Assembly (NCBI GenBank): GCA_038363925.1
Contig: JAQQWL010000005.1
Coordinates: 1,302,001-1,366,000 of the forward strand
DNA length: 64,000 nt
DNA from: Apiospora phragmitis
Lineage: Eukaryota; Ascomycota; Sordariomycetes; Amphisphaeriales; Apiosporaceae
Direction: 5' to 3'
Translations under genes and position numbers: made by a program
Notes under the pieces: model-generated
The model's database searches: none
The model's input: only the letters and a program-made list of their open reading frames with translations
Told to the model about the DNA's origin: nothing
Part shown: positions 10,722 through 23,681 of the stretch, piece by piece
How the letters are laid out: the number at the start of each line of letters is the position of its first letter
How positions within the stretch are numbered: position 1 is the first letter of the stretch

Positions 10722-13360
10722 TTACCATCCATCACCCCACCCATCCTCATCATCATTAGTCTCCTTGGGTGTCGTGTCAATCTTCTTGGCCACCACGGGT
10801 TTCGGCTTCGCCTTCGCCACCGACGTCGCGCTCGACTTTCTCGAAGTGGCCGCCGATCCCGCCGGGCCGCCGGCCTTGGACAGGCCCTTGGGCAGAGGCT
10901 TGCCGCCGGGCGCCCCGCTCTTCTTGGAGGCCTGCGCCGCGAGCCACCCGGCGAAGTCGGGTTCGGAGCCGTCGTCAAAGGGCGCGGGGACGCGGCCTTC
11001 TTGATGGTCGGTTTGGACGCCGGCTTGGCATTGAAACCGAGAGTGTCGTCGTTGTCGGCATTTCCGTTGTCGTCGTTCTCGTCCATGTCGCCCATCTCGC
11101 CCCAGGCGTCGTCGGCGCCTTCGTCGAAATCGTCAAAGGCTGGTTCGGGATCCTTGAAGTAGGCCTCGGCGGCTGTGGTGGACGAAGTTCGCGACATGGT
11201 GGGTGGCGGTGGGGATGTGACGGCCTGGCGGTGGAGAGCAGATGCGGAGGACGTCGTAGTAGGCATCAGACGTGCAGAGCCCGCCGGTGGTGTAGGTGCG
11301 CTGAGGCTGCTTGCTGGGTTCGCAGCGCCATTGGCACTAGCGTCGGTCTGGATTTCACCAGCGGCAGCGGATAGTTTGTTGGTGAAGGACGAGATGGCCC
11401 ACCCTGTCCACGACGAAGCCTCGGATGGCTGCGGCGTACTCATGCGAGGACCAGCAGCGCCTTCGTTTGCGGTTGGTGCGGGCAGTACGGTATCGGGCAT
11501 GGCAGACGCGGCCTTGCGAACCCGTTGCATGTAGACATCCAGTGTCTTGACGGCTTGGTCTCGCACAAGCTTCTCTTTATCAATGAGAGATGGGCAGATG
11601 GCGGGCATGAGTTTCGTCGCGCAATCCTCGTCGGTAAAGTGCTCCGTGGTTGCGGCCAAAGCCATCAAAGCGGCGCTACGGCCGTGCACAAATGGGTCTC
11701 GCAACGAACGAGTAAAGGCGGCTATCAGCACCTTCGACCGCGACGAGGTCCCTAGGTTCTTCGCAATCTTCCCCAGCAGATGGTGGTGTTAGTTCTGATG
11801 CCAGGTTGCTCGTCGTTGGCGGTCTTGGCGAGGTATTTCAGGAGTTCACCGTTGATGACACGATCCGAAAGCTTCGGTATGATTACCAGAACTGACTTGA
11901 GTGTCTGCTCTCGCACCACTGGTGCTAAATCCGTGAAGCCGGAGACCTAACAGTTCGATATCAGTACGCACCCATAATATGACGACAGGAATACTCACCA
12001 GATTAGGGAAGATCTTGTCATTGACAACCTTCGGCGGGAGACGGTCAATCATATGCGGCAGGTTATCTAATAGGCATACCCGAATCGCACGATCGGGGTT
12101 GCCGAATAACCTGATTACCACTGGCTGTACTCGCGCTTCGAAGTCCTCGCTAGACAACTTAGTAGTTATCTTCATGACCACACCGAAGGCCTCGGGACCG
12201 CCGCCACCAAACTCGACAGACTTGAGTAGTTCCGGTAACACCTTCATCTTGAAGAAGTCTTCTGGGAAATCGTCGGTCAAGGAGTCGAGGTCACTGAGAA
12301 ACGCCTCCCGCTCCTCCTCCGACTTCATTCCCAAATTATCGATACCGTCTGTCAACTTGATCAAGGAGGTGTCGAAGAATCCCCCAGATCTCTGTCCCTG
12401 TTGTAAGAATGCGCCGATGGTAATCCTGGCCTTCGGGTTGGCGTTAACTAGTCGCTTGTAGCTCGCATGCATGGCTGGTGGTATCCCCTTCGTCTGACCT
12501 GCTTGATCGGCACCCACAAAGTCGCCGTTGAAGACTTCGAAGATCAAAGTACCGTAGTTGTAGGCGTCGATCGAAGAGTGCGGGTTCTTCTTGATGGAAT
12601 CCCAGCCGCCTCGGGCGACTTCTGGGGCGCATACCTCCCCGAGTCGGGCACCAAGCTTCCGTAGGTGTATACAACTGCATCGTCGTCCTTCACATTGCTC
12701 AACACTTCGAAGCCGCCGAGCTTCCATTCTCCACTTTCGGAAGTATATACCGATGCGATCTTGACATTGCCGTGTATCGAGGAGCCTTCGTCGTTGATGA
12801 ATTTGATCGTACGCTTGGACAAGTTAGCATATGTCGCAATGTTGAGAAGGGGTTGCCTATGCCAAACGTACTGCAACGCTGTAGAGACCCCATTTCATCG
12901 TCTCCGGGCTCAAGCTCTTCCTCTTAACATGCCACCGCAGTGGGACGACGCGCTCGGTCGCAATGTAGATGTAGGTTTCAGTCTGTTAAAGTCGTGAGCA
13001 TTCGTACCTGTAGCGGTTCATCTAGCCATTGTATTGTACCTCGACCGCATCCAAGACTTTGATCACGCCAGGGTGTCGCATCGTCCGCAATTTCTTGAGC
13101 GCATTCTTGGCGAGGGTCAATCGGCTCTTGTTTGCGACAACATCGAAGGAGAAGATACTGCAATTGCTGCCATCTTCCTATATCCATTGTGAGTTTGTGG
13201 CATTTGTGGATTTCCGGTCGCTGCAGAGTCTACTAACTCGTTTCGTGCCATTGTATAGCGTCCAGATGGAGGAGTCGATGTCGACCTTGTCGCCAAACGA
13301 GTAGGGGAACGGGGGCCCTTGAGCAATGGCAGAAGCCACTGCAGATTTGAGAAAGTTCAT
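10722..13360 (-). CDS. SCY1/CEX1-like pseudokinase with HEAT repeats
   Basis: The SCYL1/Cex1 family combines a catalytically dead N-terminal kinase fold with HEAT repeats. It acts in tRNA export and in COPI/Golgi trafficking. The start MNFLKSAVASAIAQGPPFPY and the C-terminal DEDGWGDGW are family signatures. Between them come the kinase-like region (VANKSRLTLAKNALKKLR, RYAPPEVARGGWDSIKKN), HEAT repeats (AIRVCLLDNLPHMIDRLP) and a Ser/Ala/Pro-rich, acidic tail. Introns are 13178-13237, 12983-13039, 12814-12871 and 11947-11998. The catalytic HRD/DFG motifs are not apparent, as expected. Three single-base losses break the frame: near 12630 (C run before PEVARG), near 11775 (before LGKIAKN) and near 11000 (before VPAPFDDG). 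Correcting the phase gives a continuous protein. The tail in the uncorrected frame is spurious Arg-rich sequence. Confidence 0.9.
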
Positions 13361-14837
13361 GCTGGCCGGTCGTGACACATGTGCAAAGGGTCGGGAAGTC
13401 GCGGGTGAATCAAATAGAAGCAAACAAAACCCTCGTGAAACGAAGAAGGATTAGCAAAGTTAATAGTGTGAAGCCGGTAGTATTATTCGTTGCTCCTTTT
13501 GCGTGGCAGAATAGCTTCAGGCTTCTGGCAAGCTGTCACTAATTGATGGGGCATCGACATTGCGCTCACTCCTTTTCCGCGTCTTGGCCCCATAGGAATG
13601 CGGCAGGTAGACGCTAAATCCACCCCGCACTAAGCCCAACGTAGAAGGCGGTAAAATAAAAATGGGCCTCAAGGGTCGATCCCCCGTGATAGCCTCAAGT
13701 ATATCAGGCAAGTCTTGACTGTTGGCTGGTGTCACTAGATCGTTCATTTAGGTGTGAATGACTACATATGGCCTTAAATGGGGTTTGTTATTCATTTTAG
13801 ATATTCATATACCCATATGAGGTACGCTTATAATGTTGTTTAATGCCTGACATGAAGCCGATCTGCCTGCCACCATGCCAGATTCTAGACCGCAAAACGA
13901 CGCGATGAAGCGATTTTCCTCGTTGGGGCATCCATAATGGTATCAGAGCGCTGTTCGAGACATGCATGGAGGGGAGCTTTATCCTTGGGGGAAGAAAATC
14001 CGGTGTGGCATAATCAAAGATGACGTAAAGTTCGGCTAACTTGCGAAACCAGGAAGTATTCGGAGCTGTGCATTCAATAATATAAATAGAGCCAGTTCCA
14101 ATATACATCCTAGAATCTCATACTTTTCAACTTTAGGTCGCAGTCGTAGTTGACTGACTTTGGGGGCTTCTACGCCTGTGAATCCATTCGATAGTCTCAT
14201 CAAACGCCCGACAAACAAACTTGTGATTTCTACAGGAGGAAGTCTCTACGCAAAGATCCTTCCCGTACTCTGATATTGTCTCTGCCATGTTTCATGCTCT
14301 GCTCCTTTGCTACAGCTCAGATATTGAGCACTGCCAGTCTTCGTCGGAACGACTACCCCGCAGGTGCACCAATGGCGAGACGAGGAACCAGTCAGTCCAA
14401 TCGGCACTCCAGAGACTTGCCAAATCCGGATCGATTCCATGGGCGAAATACAGGGTTATGGACCTCCAGGTAGTATTTCTATCAGACGTCAGAATCAGGG
14501 GTAAAGTTGCTCAACGACATGAAGGGCCTTGAGCTGGTAAGATCGAAACCCCCACATGTAGGGCTGAGTGAAGGTTAACTCGCACCCCACCTTTCTCGTT
14601 TTTGCTTGTCCCGCCCGAAGTCGGCAGGATCCCACGAACGCACGAACACACTAGATTCGGTGTGAGTAAAGGTTTCAAGGAAGCGAACGGCCTGATTGCT
14701 ACCGGTTGGACACGGCATATTTCAACGCGGATAAAAAGGCTGTTCCGATACGGAATTTCTTCTTCTATCTTCCCCGTCAAAGTTACTTACCGTTTGGGTA
14801 TCGGTGTGTGTGCGTGCGCAATTGCGACTGCGACAAA
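13361..14837. other. Divergent promoter region between the SCY1-like gene and homoserine kinase
   Basis: No frame here has recognisable content. The ends should carry the promoters of the two diverging housekeeping genes. A pyrimidine-rich tract (TTCTTCTATCTTCCCC) about 60 bases before the homoserine kinase ATG is typical of fungal leaders. Confidence 0.45.
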
Positions 14838-16075
14838 ATGGAGACCTTCACCATCCGAGCCCCCTGCTCGTCAGCCAACATCGGCCCTGGCTTCGACGTC
14901 ATCGGACTGGCCCTGTCCATATACCTCGAGCTGACCGTCACCATCGACAGGTCCAAGGCCACCTCCGAGGAACCCCTGAACTGCAAAATCACTTACGAGG
15001 GCCAAGGCGCTGAGACGGGCGAGGTGTCACTCGACCCCTCGGCCAACCTTCTCACCCGCGTCGCTCTCTACGTTTTGCGATGCCATGACCAGCGAGCTTT
15101 CCCCGTGGAAACCCATGTGCATATCAAAAACCCCATCCCGCTAGGAGGCGGCCTGGGTTCCTCCGGTGCTGCGGTCGTGGCTGGTGTGCTGCTGGGCAAC
15201 ACTGTCGGCAAATTGAACTTGAGCCATGAGCGGCTGTTTGACTTTTGCCTTATGATTGGTGCACCGCCCTGAAATCACCCCTTCTTTTGATTGGAGAAGA
15301 AACACCCAAATGGCTAACAGGAACCCTAGAGCGTCACCCCGACAACGTCGGCGCCGCACTCTTCGGCGGCTTCGTCGGCACGTACCTCAAGCCCCTGACC
15401 CCGGAGGACGTCGCCCGGGTCGAGATCCCCCTGAGCGAAGTCCTGCCCGCGCCGGCCGGCGGCGAAGACACGGGCAAGAGCCCGCCCGTGCCGCCCTTCG
15501 GCATCGGGCACCACATCAAGTTCCCCTGGTCCCGGGAGATCAAGGCCATCGCCATCATGCCCGCGTTCGAGGTGCCGACGGCGAAAGCGCGCGAGGTCCT
15601 GCCGACGCACTACCCGCGCCAGGACGTGACGTTCAACCTGCAGCGCATCGCGCTCCTGCCCGTCGCGCTCGGCCAGTCCCCGCCCGACCCGGACATGATC
15701 TACCTCGCGATGCAGGACAAGCTGCACCAGCAGTACCGCCAGACCCTCATCCCGGGCCTCGGCGACATCATCGCGTCCATGTCCCCCTCCCCCAACCGGG
15801 ACTTCTTGGTGTCTGCCTTTCCGGCGCCGGGCCCACCATCCTGGCGCTTGCCACCAGTAAGTTCACTCCTTGCGTCTTCCCAACAGGTCATAACCTTGTT
15901 TGGTCATGGAACGAGTGGGCAAACGTGGTGTACGAAGAGCGTTCTAATACCCGATCGTGTAGGCAACTTCGAAGAGATCGCCGACAGAATCATTTCGAGG
16001 TTCAAGCAAGAGAACATCGAGTGCAAGTGGAAAGTGTTAGAACCCGCCGAAGGTGCCAAGGTCATCCAAGGCTAA
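14838..16075 (+). CDS. thr1: Homoserine kinase (threonine biosynthesis)
   Basis: Phosphorylates L-homoserine to O-phospho-L-homoserine, the step before threonine synthase. The protein begins METFTIRAPCSSANIGPGFD, the conserved GHMP-kinase N-terminus, and has the ATP-binding loop PIPLGGGLGSSGAA. ERHPDNVGAALFGG and the C-terminal GVCLSGAGPTILALAT are also characteristic. Introns are 15259-15320 (GCTAACAG acceptor) and 15857-15962. The last exon encodes a C-terminus ending AEGAKVIQG. The phase changes at about 15800, in C-rich sequence just before LLGVCLSGAGP, so one base seems missing or extra. Outside that point the model reads as a full-length kinase of about 356 residues. A lesion in a biosynthetic gene expected to be single copy is better explained by an assembly error. 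Confidence 0.93.
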
Positions 16076-16853
16076 TCTACGATAACGCCATATTGCAAAC
16101 ACGAAATAGGATTTATTTAAAAACTCGTTACCCCTGTCGTCGCTTTGGCATGATGCCGTGATCATAACGTATATGTGTCTCGAATAACATATCCCTCTCG
16201 ACTTACATCATGATACAAGTGTGCTTGTCTCCCTTGCGCCGCACCATTCCGTATCCGGATCTATCATGATTCCACTCGGGGCGGCCAAGGTATTCTGCTC
16301 TCCCAGAGAAGCCCCCACTAAAGTATCGCATGGCACCTAGCTGTGCTGGGTTATATGCGTATTTCCAGTGGTGATGCCCGTGATGGTTACTAGATTTGTC
16401 TGTCATGTCTACAACTATACGCGAGTGAGTTGGTGTTATTTCTGGGTGCAATAGACGTCTGTTTTCGAAGTGTCTTACTTTATCCCTCCTTCAGTGGATC
16501 GCATATCTTTCAAGCTGGCTTTATACTGGGTATGGATCACTTTAAAGGAAATTCGGTGGCCTCATGACAGCCTGGGTTAACGGACGTTTCATTATGACAA
16601 AAGCGGTTGCGTTAACCATAGTTTGTACCCAGAAAGCTTTCTTCTACAGTAGCTCATATCCATTTCGTCCCTTTGCGGACGTGCATCAGATACACTGATA
16701 CTTCTTGTCCTTCTCATCAACTCGATTCATTTCTTTCTCTGATCTTGCCGTCCAAGACTGACGACCAAAGCGTCTTCAGTCCAGCGAGGTATTCTCGGTC
16801 ATTCCATTATGGAGGTACCATCAAAATGACATGCTTCTGAAACCTCAATGCTC
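16076..16853. other. Convergent spacer after homoserine kinase
   Basis: Two genes converge on this stretch. I see no coding frame or repeat worth naming. Confidence 0.45.
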
Positions 16854-18334
16854 CTAGTCTTCTCCCGTTTTCTCAGACGGTTGCGACGCTTCCGAAAATC
16901 CGGGATTAGCAGTGTCGGGGAAGGCCTTTAAAAACGTCTCCCAGGCCGCCATTCTAGCAACAGGTGGCTTTGTTGGGTCGGGGCAGACGACTTCCCGGCT
17001 GAACTCAGCAAGGCTCTCGCAAGGGCGAGGCGTTCGTCCTCGGCCTCGGCCATCCAGTCCTCTCCTATCGCCTCCGTAAAGGCTCGCTTGATGTCTTCGT
17101 TCTCGGGCGGTATCTCCGTAAGAAGAGTGCTGGGCGTGCGCAATATGGACTCACCCTCTTTCAGGCCGCCTTCGTAATACTTCAAGTCGTACTGGCCCCA
17201 CAGCCACCGCGGAGGTTCCCGAGCCGCGAATCGGGGGACGAAAAGGGCGTCGTCCCAGTCGACCACGCCGGTGATCACGGGGTCAGCGTCGGCGGTAGAG
17301 TCGATCATGATGTTGCGGGTGAAGAGGTCCGGGCGATGAAGGCAGATTGCATCCGAGCCGAAGATCTTCAGATCTACCAGGTTCTGCATCATCTCTTGTA
17401 GCGGCTCGTACAGCTTCAAAGAGTGGTCGTGATCCTCCTTGCGGCAGCCGGGCGAATGGTGCATGTGTCTCTGGTAGATCGCGAGCATGATCTCGTCCAC
17501 GGACAAGCCGGGCGAATCCCGACGCAACCGGTCATGCGGTAGCTTGCCAACATTTTCAATAGTGTCGTCTCCATCCATGGTAGGGTCCTCTGGCTGGTGA
17601 CAACATTCGGCGCCGAAAGGCTGCACGGATAGGAAATCGTCGGCGCTGGTGTTGTCGTGTTCGAGTGCGTTCTGACAGGCCTCGATGATGCCCGCAACGG
17701 GACTCGTGATGGACTCCATTTGTCGGTACAGGGCTGCTAGCTGAGTGGCGATGGAGAGCTTCTGGTCGTGCGTAAGGCGTCTCTCACATAAATCGTATGG
17801 ATCAACCGGGATTCTGGAAAGGACCACGTACCCAAAACCTAGCGGGTTGTCTTTCGTCTCGTCCCACTTGATAACCCTTGGGGCCACGAGGTCCGTATGA
17901 GTTTCCAAGTACTGGAGAATAGCAACTGTCCGCAGGATGGAACCTTGATCTCTCGGAACACGTAGGAACAGGTCGTGGTGAATAATTTCGCCGTCCCCAT
18001 CTTCGCTATTCTCCGAGAATAACATATTAAAGATAATGTTATGGTCACCATCGTCTAACCAACGGGCCCTGATCGTCTTCTCAATCGCAGATGGCCATAA
18101 GTATTTGCAAAGAGCAGCCGGTCGATCAAAGTGTTCACCATGAAGCATACGTAATTCGCTGTCAGGATCCGATTGTACGGTTGAAGAATCACTCATGCTC
18201 CAGGTAGAGCTCTCGCTTCCCGGGCTACTCTCTCGTGATGCCATCGGTTCCATCTTGGTGTATTCGTTTGGGACGGTCTGATCCCTATGAGTTGTGACGG
18301 CTGTTTGCTCTTGATTGAGAAGCTGAGTTTGCAC
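16854..18334 (-). CDS. APH-family phosphotransferase-like protein
   Basis: A fungal member of the aminoglycoside/choline-kinase-like (APH) fold. Such proteins are common in ascomycete genomes and mostly without known substrate. Catalytic-loop residues appear in LHRPDLFTRNIM (H-x-P/D-L-x-x-x-N) and the metal-binding Asp in VITGVVDWDDALFVP. The N-terminus (about 70 residues) is Ser/Glu-rich and probably disordered. GFGYVVLSRIPVDPYD matches the nucleotide-pocket region. The frame as given stops at 16928. One missing base near 17012 would continue it with AEFSREVVCPDPTKPP and an end at 16854 (EKTGED), which looks like the natural C-terminus. The substrate cannot be inferred, and the family name does not imply drug resistance. 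Confidence 0.82.
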
Positions 18335-19397
18335 TTACTGGGGTGAGAGTTGAAAGTTTCGGTATTTAATACGGTATATATCAGTTTTGGTGGATTATTT
18401 ACTGAGCACTCCGTTGTCTGAGAGCCTGGATCGACCTTACTTGTACTTTCTTCTTGTGAACATGCCAGGTTGTGAACGGTGAGTTCTTTTTTGCCTGGTA
18501 ATTTCTACTGTGATTTACGATTTTCGGGCCTTTGGGCACTTGTGGCAGCCTGCAGTATCGGTATTGAGGACTATGATGAACCCTACATAAATAGGCACAC
18601 TTGGGGAGTTATTACAGTAAAATGGCTGCGTACGCCAATGCCTGAGGTTGTCTCTGATGCCCGAGAGGTGGTTACCTCTGAGATTGCCAGCCCTGAATCC
18701 GTAGGATAATGCTGTTCTCTGCTCGTATCTAAGGAAGACACGGTAGTGGCAGTCTACTTGGTACCGATCTTAGGCTCCTTTGACTTCTGAGCCAACAAAC
18801 AAGGGGATGCTTGCCTGCTTGAAACTCTTTGCATATGTAGCCTAAAGGGGGCCGTAAAGAGACACAGGACAATCTAAAGAAAGAATCAGAAATGTACCAC
18901 TGCTTGCTGTTTCTTACTCCCTATCGTAGATCTGCGAGGTTGTCAGTTAATCTTATATAATCCGTCATTTGTTCGACTCTAGGCTATGGTTCTAACAAAT
19001 CGGCTGTGGGCGCTAGATTTCAAGAGGTATAGGCTTGGTACTTCCCCTAATTTCAATTCCTGCGGCTGAGCGCACAAACTAGCTCCAGTCTCAGCCCAGA
19101 TCGATCTAGCTGAGTGGCTAGACAGCAGCTGAGGTGCGGAAAAGCAACTAGAGCTCGCGCGAACGATGCCACTATTGATTGAACTGCTCGCTCATCGCCA
19201 TTGCTGGTTAGAGGGCAACTTGATCTGGCTTCGAGTCGCGGCCGGCGATTACTGGAAATTGACCACGGAACACGACCAGTCTCATGGCCGCCCTTTCTAT
19301 ATATCTTGTGCCCTGAGCCGAGGGGCCGTCCTAGCCTATCTGTCGAGTTTGTTCCTCGTCTTGCCATTCCGCTGTCGCTCAGTAGTAACTCCTTAGC
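18335..19397. other. Divergent intergenic region
   Basis: No supportable gene. The stretch separates the divergent APH-like gene from the Thr-rich secreted-protein gene and should hold both promoters. There is no obvious repeat. Confidence 0.45.
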
Positions 19398-21318
19398 ATG
19401 GCTGGTTTCAAGGTCCTTTCGCTGGCACTGCCGCTGCTGCTGTCGGTCACTTACGCGAACCCTCTGCGGAATGATCGCCCATCCTATTGTGAATGCTCCC
19501 CTGCCCAGCGCACCTGGGACCATTACTGACTATAAGTAGGTGCCGTCGGGGAGTGGCTAGAAGATGGTCTTCTCGCGAGCATGCGCGTGCACCAACCTGG
19601 GTTTGCATGCTACGTGCAGAGCGTGTGCTCCAACGAACTCAAGAAACCCGTCGCTACGATCACCACACTCACTACCACCACGACCGTGACGGCCGAGGTT
19701 GTCTCATCAGCTACTAGCCTAGCCACTCAGACCACGACCATGACTGCGGGCACTACAACTGCGGAGCTTATTGTCGCAACAGCGGTAGTCTATCAAACAT
19801 TGACTGTCACAGAAACAGCGGTAGTGTCTACAGAGACCGTTTCGTCATATAGCGCAACAGAGACTGTCGACTCGACCATCGCAACGGACGTAAGAAAACA
19901 GCCAAATGGGGATCGGTTGAGAAGAACTTGGCTAACCGCTTTCCAGACTCTTACGACTGTGACAGGGACAGACTCCACATCCATCACTGTGTCAACGTTG
20001 ACTACCCAGGAGACACCAGTAGAGACCGTCGTCACGACGGGCACAGACTACGTCACTGTCACGTCTGAATCCACCAACGTAGCCACGATCTACTCTACAG
20101 AAACTGGTAAGCAAATGTTGTATTGTGTCTTCAATGAGTGCTCCATTAACGTGCCAAAGATACCGACTTGAGCACGACCACCGAGTACACGTACTTCAGT
20201 ACGGTACTGTTCAACAAGAACAAGCGCGCCGTTCCTACATCCTTGCCTGATCTCCCGGCCAACTGGAAAGCCGTTTATGGGGGTGATCATTTCCGCAGCG
20301 CTTGCTCATGTATCGTGAAAAGTGCACCGGTCCAATCTGCGTCAGAGATAAGGACGCAGACATCGGTTGCTACCGTCTACGCAACCGTCAGCTCGGTGAC
20401 GACCATATATGCCACCACGGACGTGGCATACACCTTGTTCTCCAACGTGCTTGTCGAGACTACCCTCAGTACCGTCGACACCCAGACGTTAGACATCACT
20501 ACCACATCTACCGGCACGACCACCGCGTCGGTGACCTCGGATGTCACTACCACGACGATACTGCCTCTCGTCAGCACGGAGGTTCAGTTGGTGACAGCGA
20601 CAGTGACGTCGAACATCATCACGACTGTGACGGTCTCGGAGACGGCCACCACTACGGAAACCATTCTCTCCACGGAGACGGATGCAACCACCATTACTTC
20701 GACAGCCTACACTGTTGAGGAAGTAGACGTCACGACGAGCATCGTCAGCACCGCCACAACCGTCGACGTAACGACAACGACCGTGGAAAGCACCGCCACG
20801 ACCACCTGTACCTCCAACCCCGTCGTCAACGGTGGTTTCGATACCGGCTCGTTGGGTCCCTGGGTCAAAACGCCCCCTGACAATACCCATACCGACTTCT
20901 CCATCGTGCCCAACGGCTACAACAACAGCCCGAACATGCTCTACTCGTCCAACCTCTACGGCAACAGCCTCGTGGAGCTGTACCAGGACTTCACCTCCTG
21001 CCCCGGCACGTCTTTCACCTGCACCTACAACTTCTATTTCACCAACTTCTACCAAGTCGGCAACGTGCCGTATGTGCGTGTGTATCTCAACGACGGGAAG
21101 TACGCCCGGGGTGTCAGGTTCCCCACCTCGGCCGCGGACACGGGGGCGGACAACTGGCTGCAGGGGTCGCTCCAGTTTACCTGGAGTTCCACGGGCTCGA
21201 TCGGATCTGGTTCGACTGCAGCAGCCCTCAGGCTAAGACAACAGGATCAGGGTCGAAGAAAGTACAGCAGCAGAATTATCTTGCGCTGGATAATATTGTA
21301 TGTACGCTTTCGAACTAA
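19398..21318 (+). CDS. Secreted Thr/Ser/Val-rich surface protein with a CBM-like C-terminal domain
   Basis: Starts with a signal peptide (MAGFKVLSLALPLLLSVTYA) followed by a short Cys-containing domain. About 300 residues of Thr/Val/Ser repeats come next (TVTET, TTTSTGTTT), likely heavily O-glycosylated. A C-terminal beta-sandwich-like domain begins CTSNPVVNGGFDTGSLGPW, which resembles the CenC/CBM4_9 type. Introns are 19489-19539, 19890-19946 and 20107-20159, each keeping phase. The frame shifts near 21205. In the corrected phase the end reads DRIWFDCSSP then YLALDNIVCTLSN and stops at 21316-21318, which fits this domain class. No C-terminal GPI signal is seen, so secretion or wall association by glycans is more likely than a GPI anchor. 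An adhesin or wall protein is the best guess; the ligand is unknown. Confidence 0.75.
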
Positions 21319-21660
21319 AACGTAGCGGTCATCAAGAGGCTCAAACTTGTAATTATATATAATGTCAAAGATTATTCTTACAGAAAAGACGTGGTATATA
21401 ATCCTATACTCCGGCTTGAAAGGCAAATTTCAGGCAAAGTCTCAAGCCTAGGACATGAAGCTATAACATGATGCCCAAATCTGATATTATCCCATGCCCA
21501 TATATTTTGAGATTCTGTGTAGTGGTTAACCACTCCTGGTTTAAATAAATACCTGGCCTTGATAAGCTAAACTTTGGTCTTACGAAAATGCATTTGGACG
21601 CGAAAAACACAGCTTGAGAATGAGATAGCGTGCTCTGGTCCTACAAATTCTCCTATCGCG
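21319..21660. other. Convergent spacer
   Basis: AT-rich spacer between the convergent Thr-rich gene and the DUF3176-like pseudogene. No gene seen. Confidence 0.4.
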
Positions 21661-23681
21661 TCAACACTCCTGTAAAGTCCATCTGCCCTGAGGCCGTTGC
21701 ACGATTCCCTCAGAACCCCCCTCCGGCCCCACCACATGCACGACCGTCTTGCCCAGCCTCACCGTCACCCTCTCGCTATGGGCCTCCATGTCCGGCACAT
21801 CGCTAAGGCAGTGATCCGGCCGGAACCGCGTCTTGTACTCCAGCCCCGCCCACAGCACCGGCAGCGCCGACGACTTCCACGGCCCCCTCCCGGCCCCGAG
21901 CCGCGTCGTGTGCCGGCCGCTCTGGACGATGGTCAGCGCCACGAAGGCCAGCGTCAGCAAAAACAAAACCGCCGGGAAGGCGATCAAGCCCCAGATGACG
22001 GCGATGCACGTCTGGTTGCCGTAGACGGTGCCCAGGCCCGCGAGCGCGCCGTCGTGCACGACCCCTTCGCGGCGGATCGTTGCGGTCAGCCACGCGGTGA
22101 GGCCGTCCATGTAGGCGGCGACGCTGGCCCGGTCGGCGGTGCCATTGGCCCACAGCCGGTCGATCCAGGCGTCTCCGACTAGCTGGTGCCCGATCCCTCG
22201 AGGTGTTACCAGCCTCTTCACCCCTCCTGTCGTGCCGTTGCCGAAAAAGACGGTGCTCAAGATACTCTCGAGCCCGGCCGCGGGCTAATACCCAAAGTCG
22301 TACGTGCATGCCTTGTCGAAGTAAACAGTCTCAGTGTCGTTGTAATCCTGTGCCGAATGGTTATTGTAGTAGTGTATCCTGTCGGTGAGAGGGGTGGCAG
22401 GCTGCGTCTTTTGTAGCGAGGGCTCGTCAGCCGGCGAGCAGTCTAGGCTTGGGATCGATGGGTGATTTATAGCGAGGCTAAAGTAGCCCAGGGTGACATA
22501 TAGGAAAATGGCAGTCGACATGATGGTCTCGTTGAAAATGCCGCCGGTATATGTGACATTGCCATATCTATGGACACACGGCGACAAGGAGACGTTGAAT
22601 GCCCGAGCCCCCGTCTTGCACGTTGGCTCAGACCTAGTGCCTGTCCTATCGCCGCAGTCCAAACTTACCATCAGCGCTTCGAACGAAAAGAGTGGTATAA
22701 GTCCCCGAACCGTCATTGTTAAACGTACAGTTCCCCGAAGGACAGTGGGCTGGAATCAGCGACGATGCGTTGTCCGGTGGGTTGAAGAACACAGAATACA
22801 GAGCAGCAGTCATCGGTCCATCCACGGAGGGGGTTCCTAAAGCATACTGCACATCTCCTCTGGTGTAGTTGTTGGTCCTGGGAATCATGGCCGGGCCCCG
22901 TCAACAGGCTCGAGACAGCTGTGGAACCCAAGAACCTGCTGCGCGAAAGGGTCAATGGCTAGAGACAGTATTGTCAGCGTAGCTCCCAGAACAGTGAGGA
23001 CGTTGAAGGGGTGTTTGCAGATGAGCAGAAGTGACCCCCATGGGCCACGAGTGGCACCATCCCATCTGGCGAGGTCTTGAATCGGGTGAGGATCTTTGAA
23101 GTGAACCCACTTCAGCTCGCCAATGCATTCTGCGATGGGGAACAATAGCGAGGCTTTCAGGATGGCCGTGAGAATGGCAAGAGAGAATTGACGTTGATTA
23201 AGGCTGGCCAATCCGGTCGCCTTCGGCCGTTATACGAGGCGAGTAGGATAACGATGGTCACCAATGCGGCTACAGCGAGGAAAATACTGACGCCCTCGTA
23301 GCTCCAGAAGCTTCCCCTGGGGTCGAGTAACGAGGTGCAGTTGTATTTAAGTCGAGGTGCTTGAGTGTACTTCGCCTTATCAGGACTAGGCCGAACGGGC
23401 GCATTCATATTTCCGTTTTCCGTGGACTCTCTTTCCTGGCTTGGGTTGTTCCTCTGTGCGGATTCATCTGACTCAGATGTTGGAGTGGGAGGCGATACAT
23501 CCGAATCGATCTGTCGTGTAAATTCATTCGCCGGTACAGGTTCTTGCGAGGGTGCTGCCAGCGGACTCAATGGGACTGACTGCCCCTTGCTGCGCCGTGT
23601 AAGTTTGCATCTCAATCCCATCCATGTCGAGATATTGAACAAATGTACTCCCAGGTCGAATTCGGAGATAAACCTATTCAT
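21661..23681 (-). pseudogene. DUF3176-like membrane protein, frame broken several times
   Basis: On the minus strand the pieces follow the order of DUF3176 proteins, a fungal membrane family of unknown role. An N-terminal disordered part (PPTPTSESDES) leads into a first TM segment (VSIFLAVAALVTIVILLASY). The core motif ILTAILKASLLFPIAECIGE is followed by GPWGSLLLICKHP and a TM (LTILSLAIDPFAQQVLGF). The Cys-rich lumenal part contains CPSGNCTF, and a last TM is AVIWGLIAFPAVLFLL. Frame changes fall near 23180, 22895 and 22715. A TAG at 22285-22287 interrupts an otherwise continuous phase (CTYDFGY, then PAAGLESILSTVFF). The shifts could be sequence errors, but the nonsense codon argues for real decay. 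Confidence 0.68.

Noticed and set aside
15256..16161. Long Arg/Pro-rich frame over homoserine kinase
   Set aside because: It is the shifted phase of the kinase. Only its short GVCLSGAGPTILALAT part is real, as the result of a frame error.
16854..18334. Aminoglycoside resistance gene
   Set aside because: The APH fold is widespread in fungi with unknown substrates; nothing in the sequence points to drug modification.
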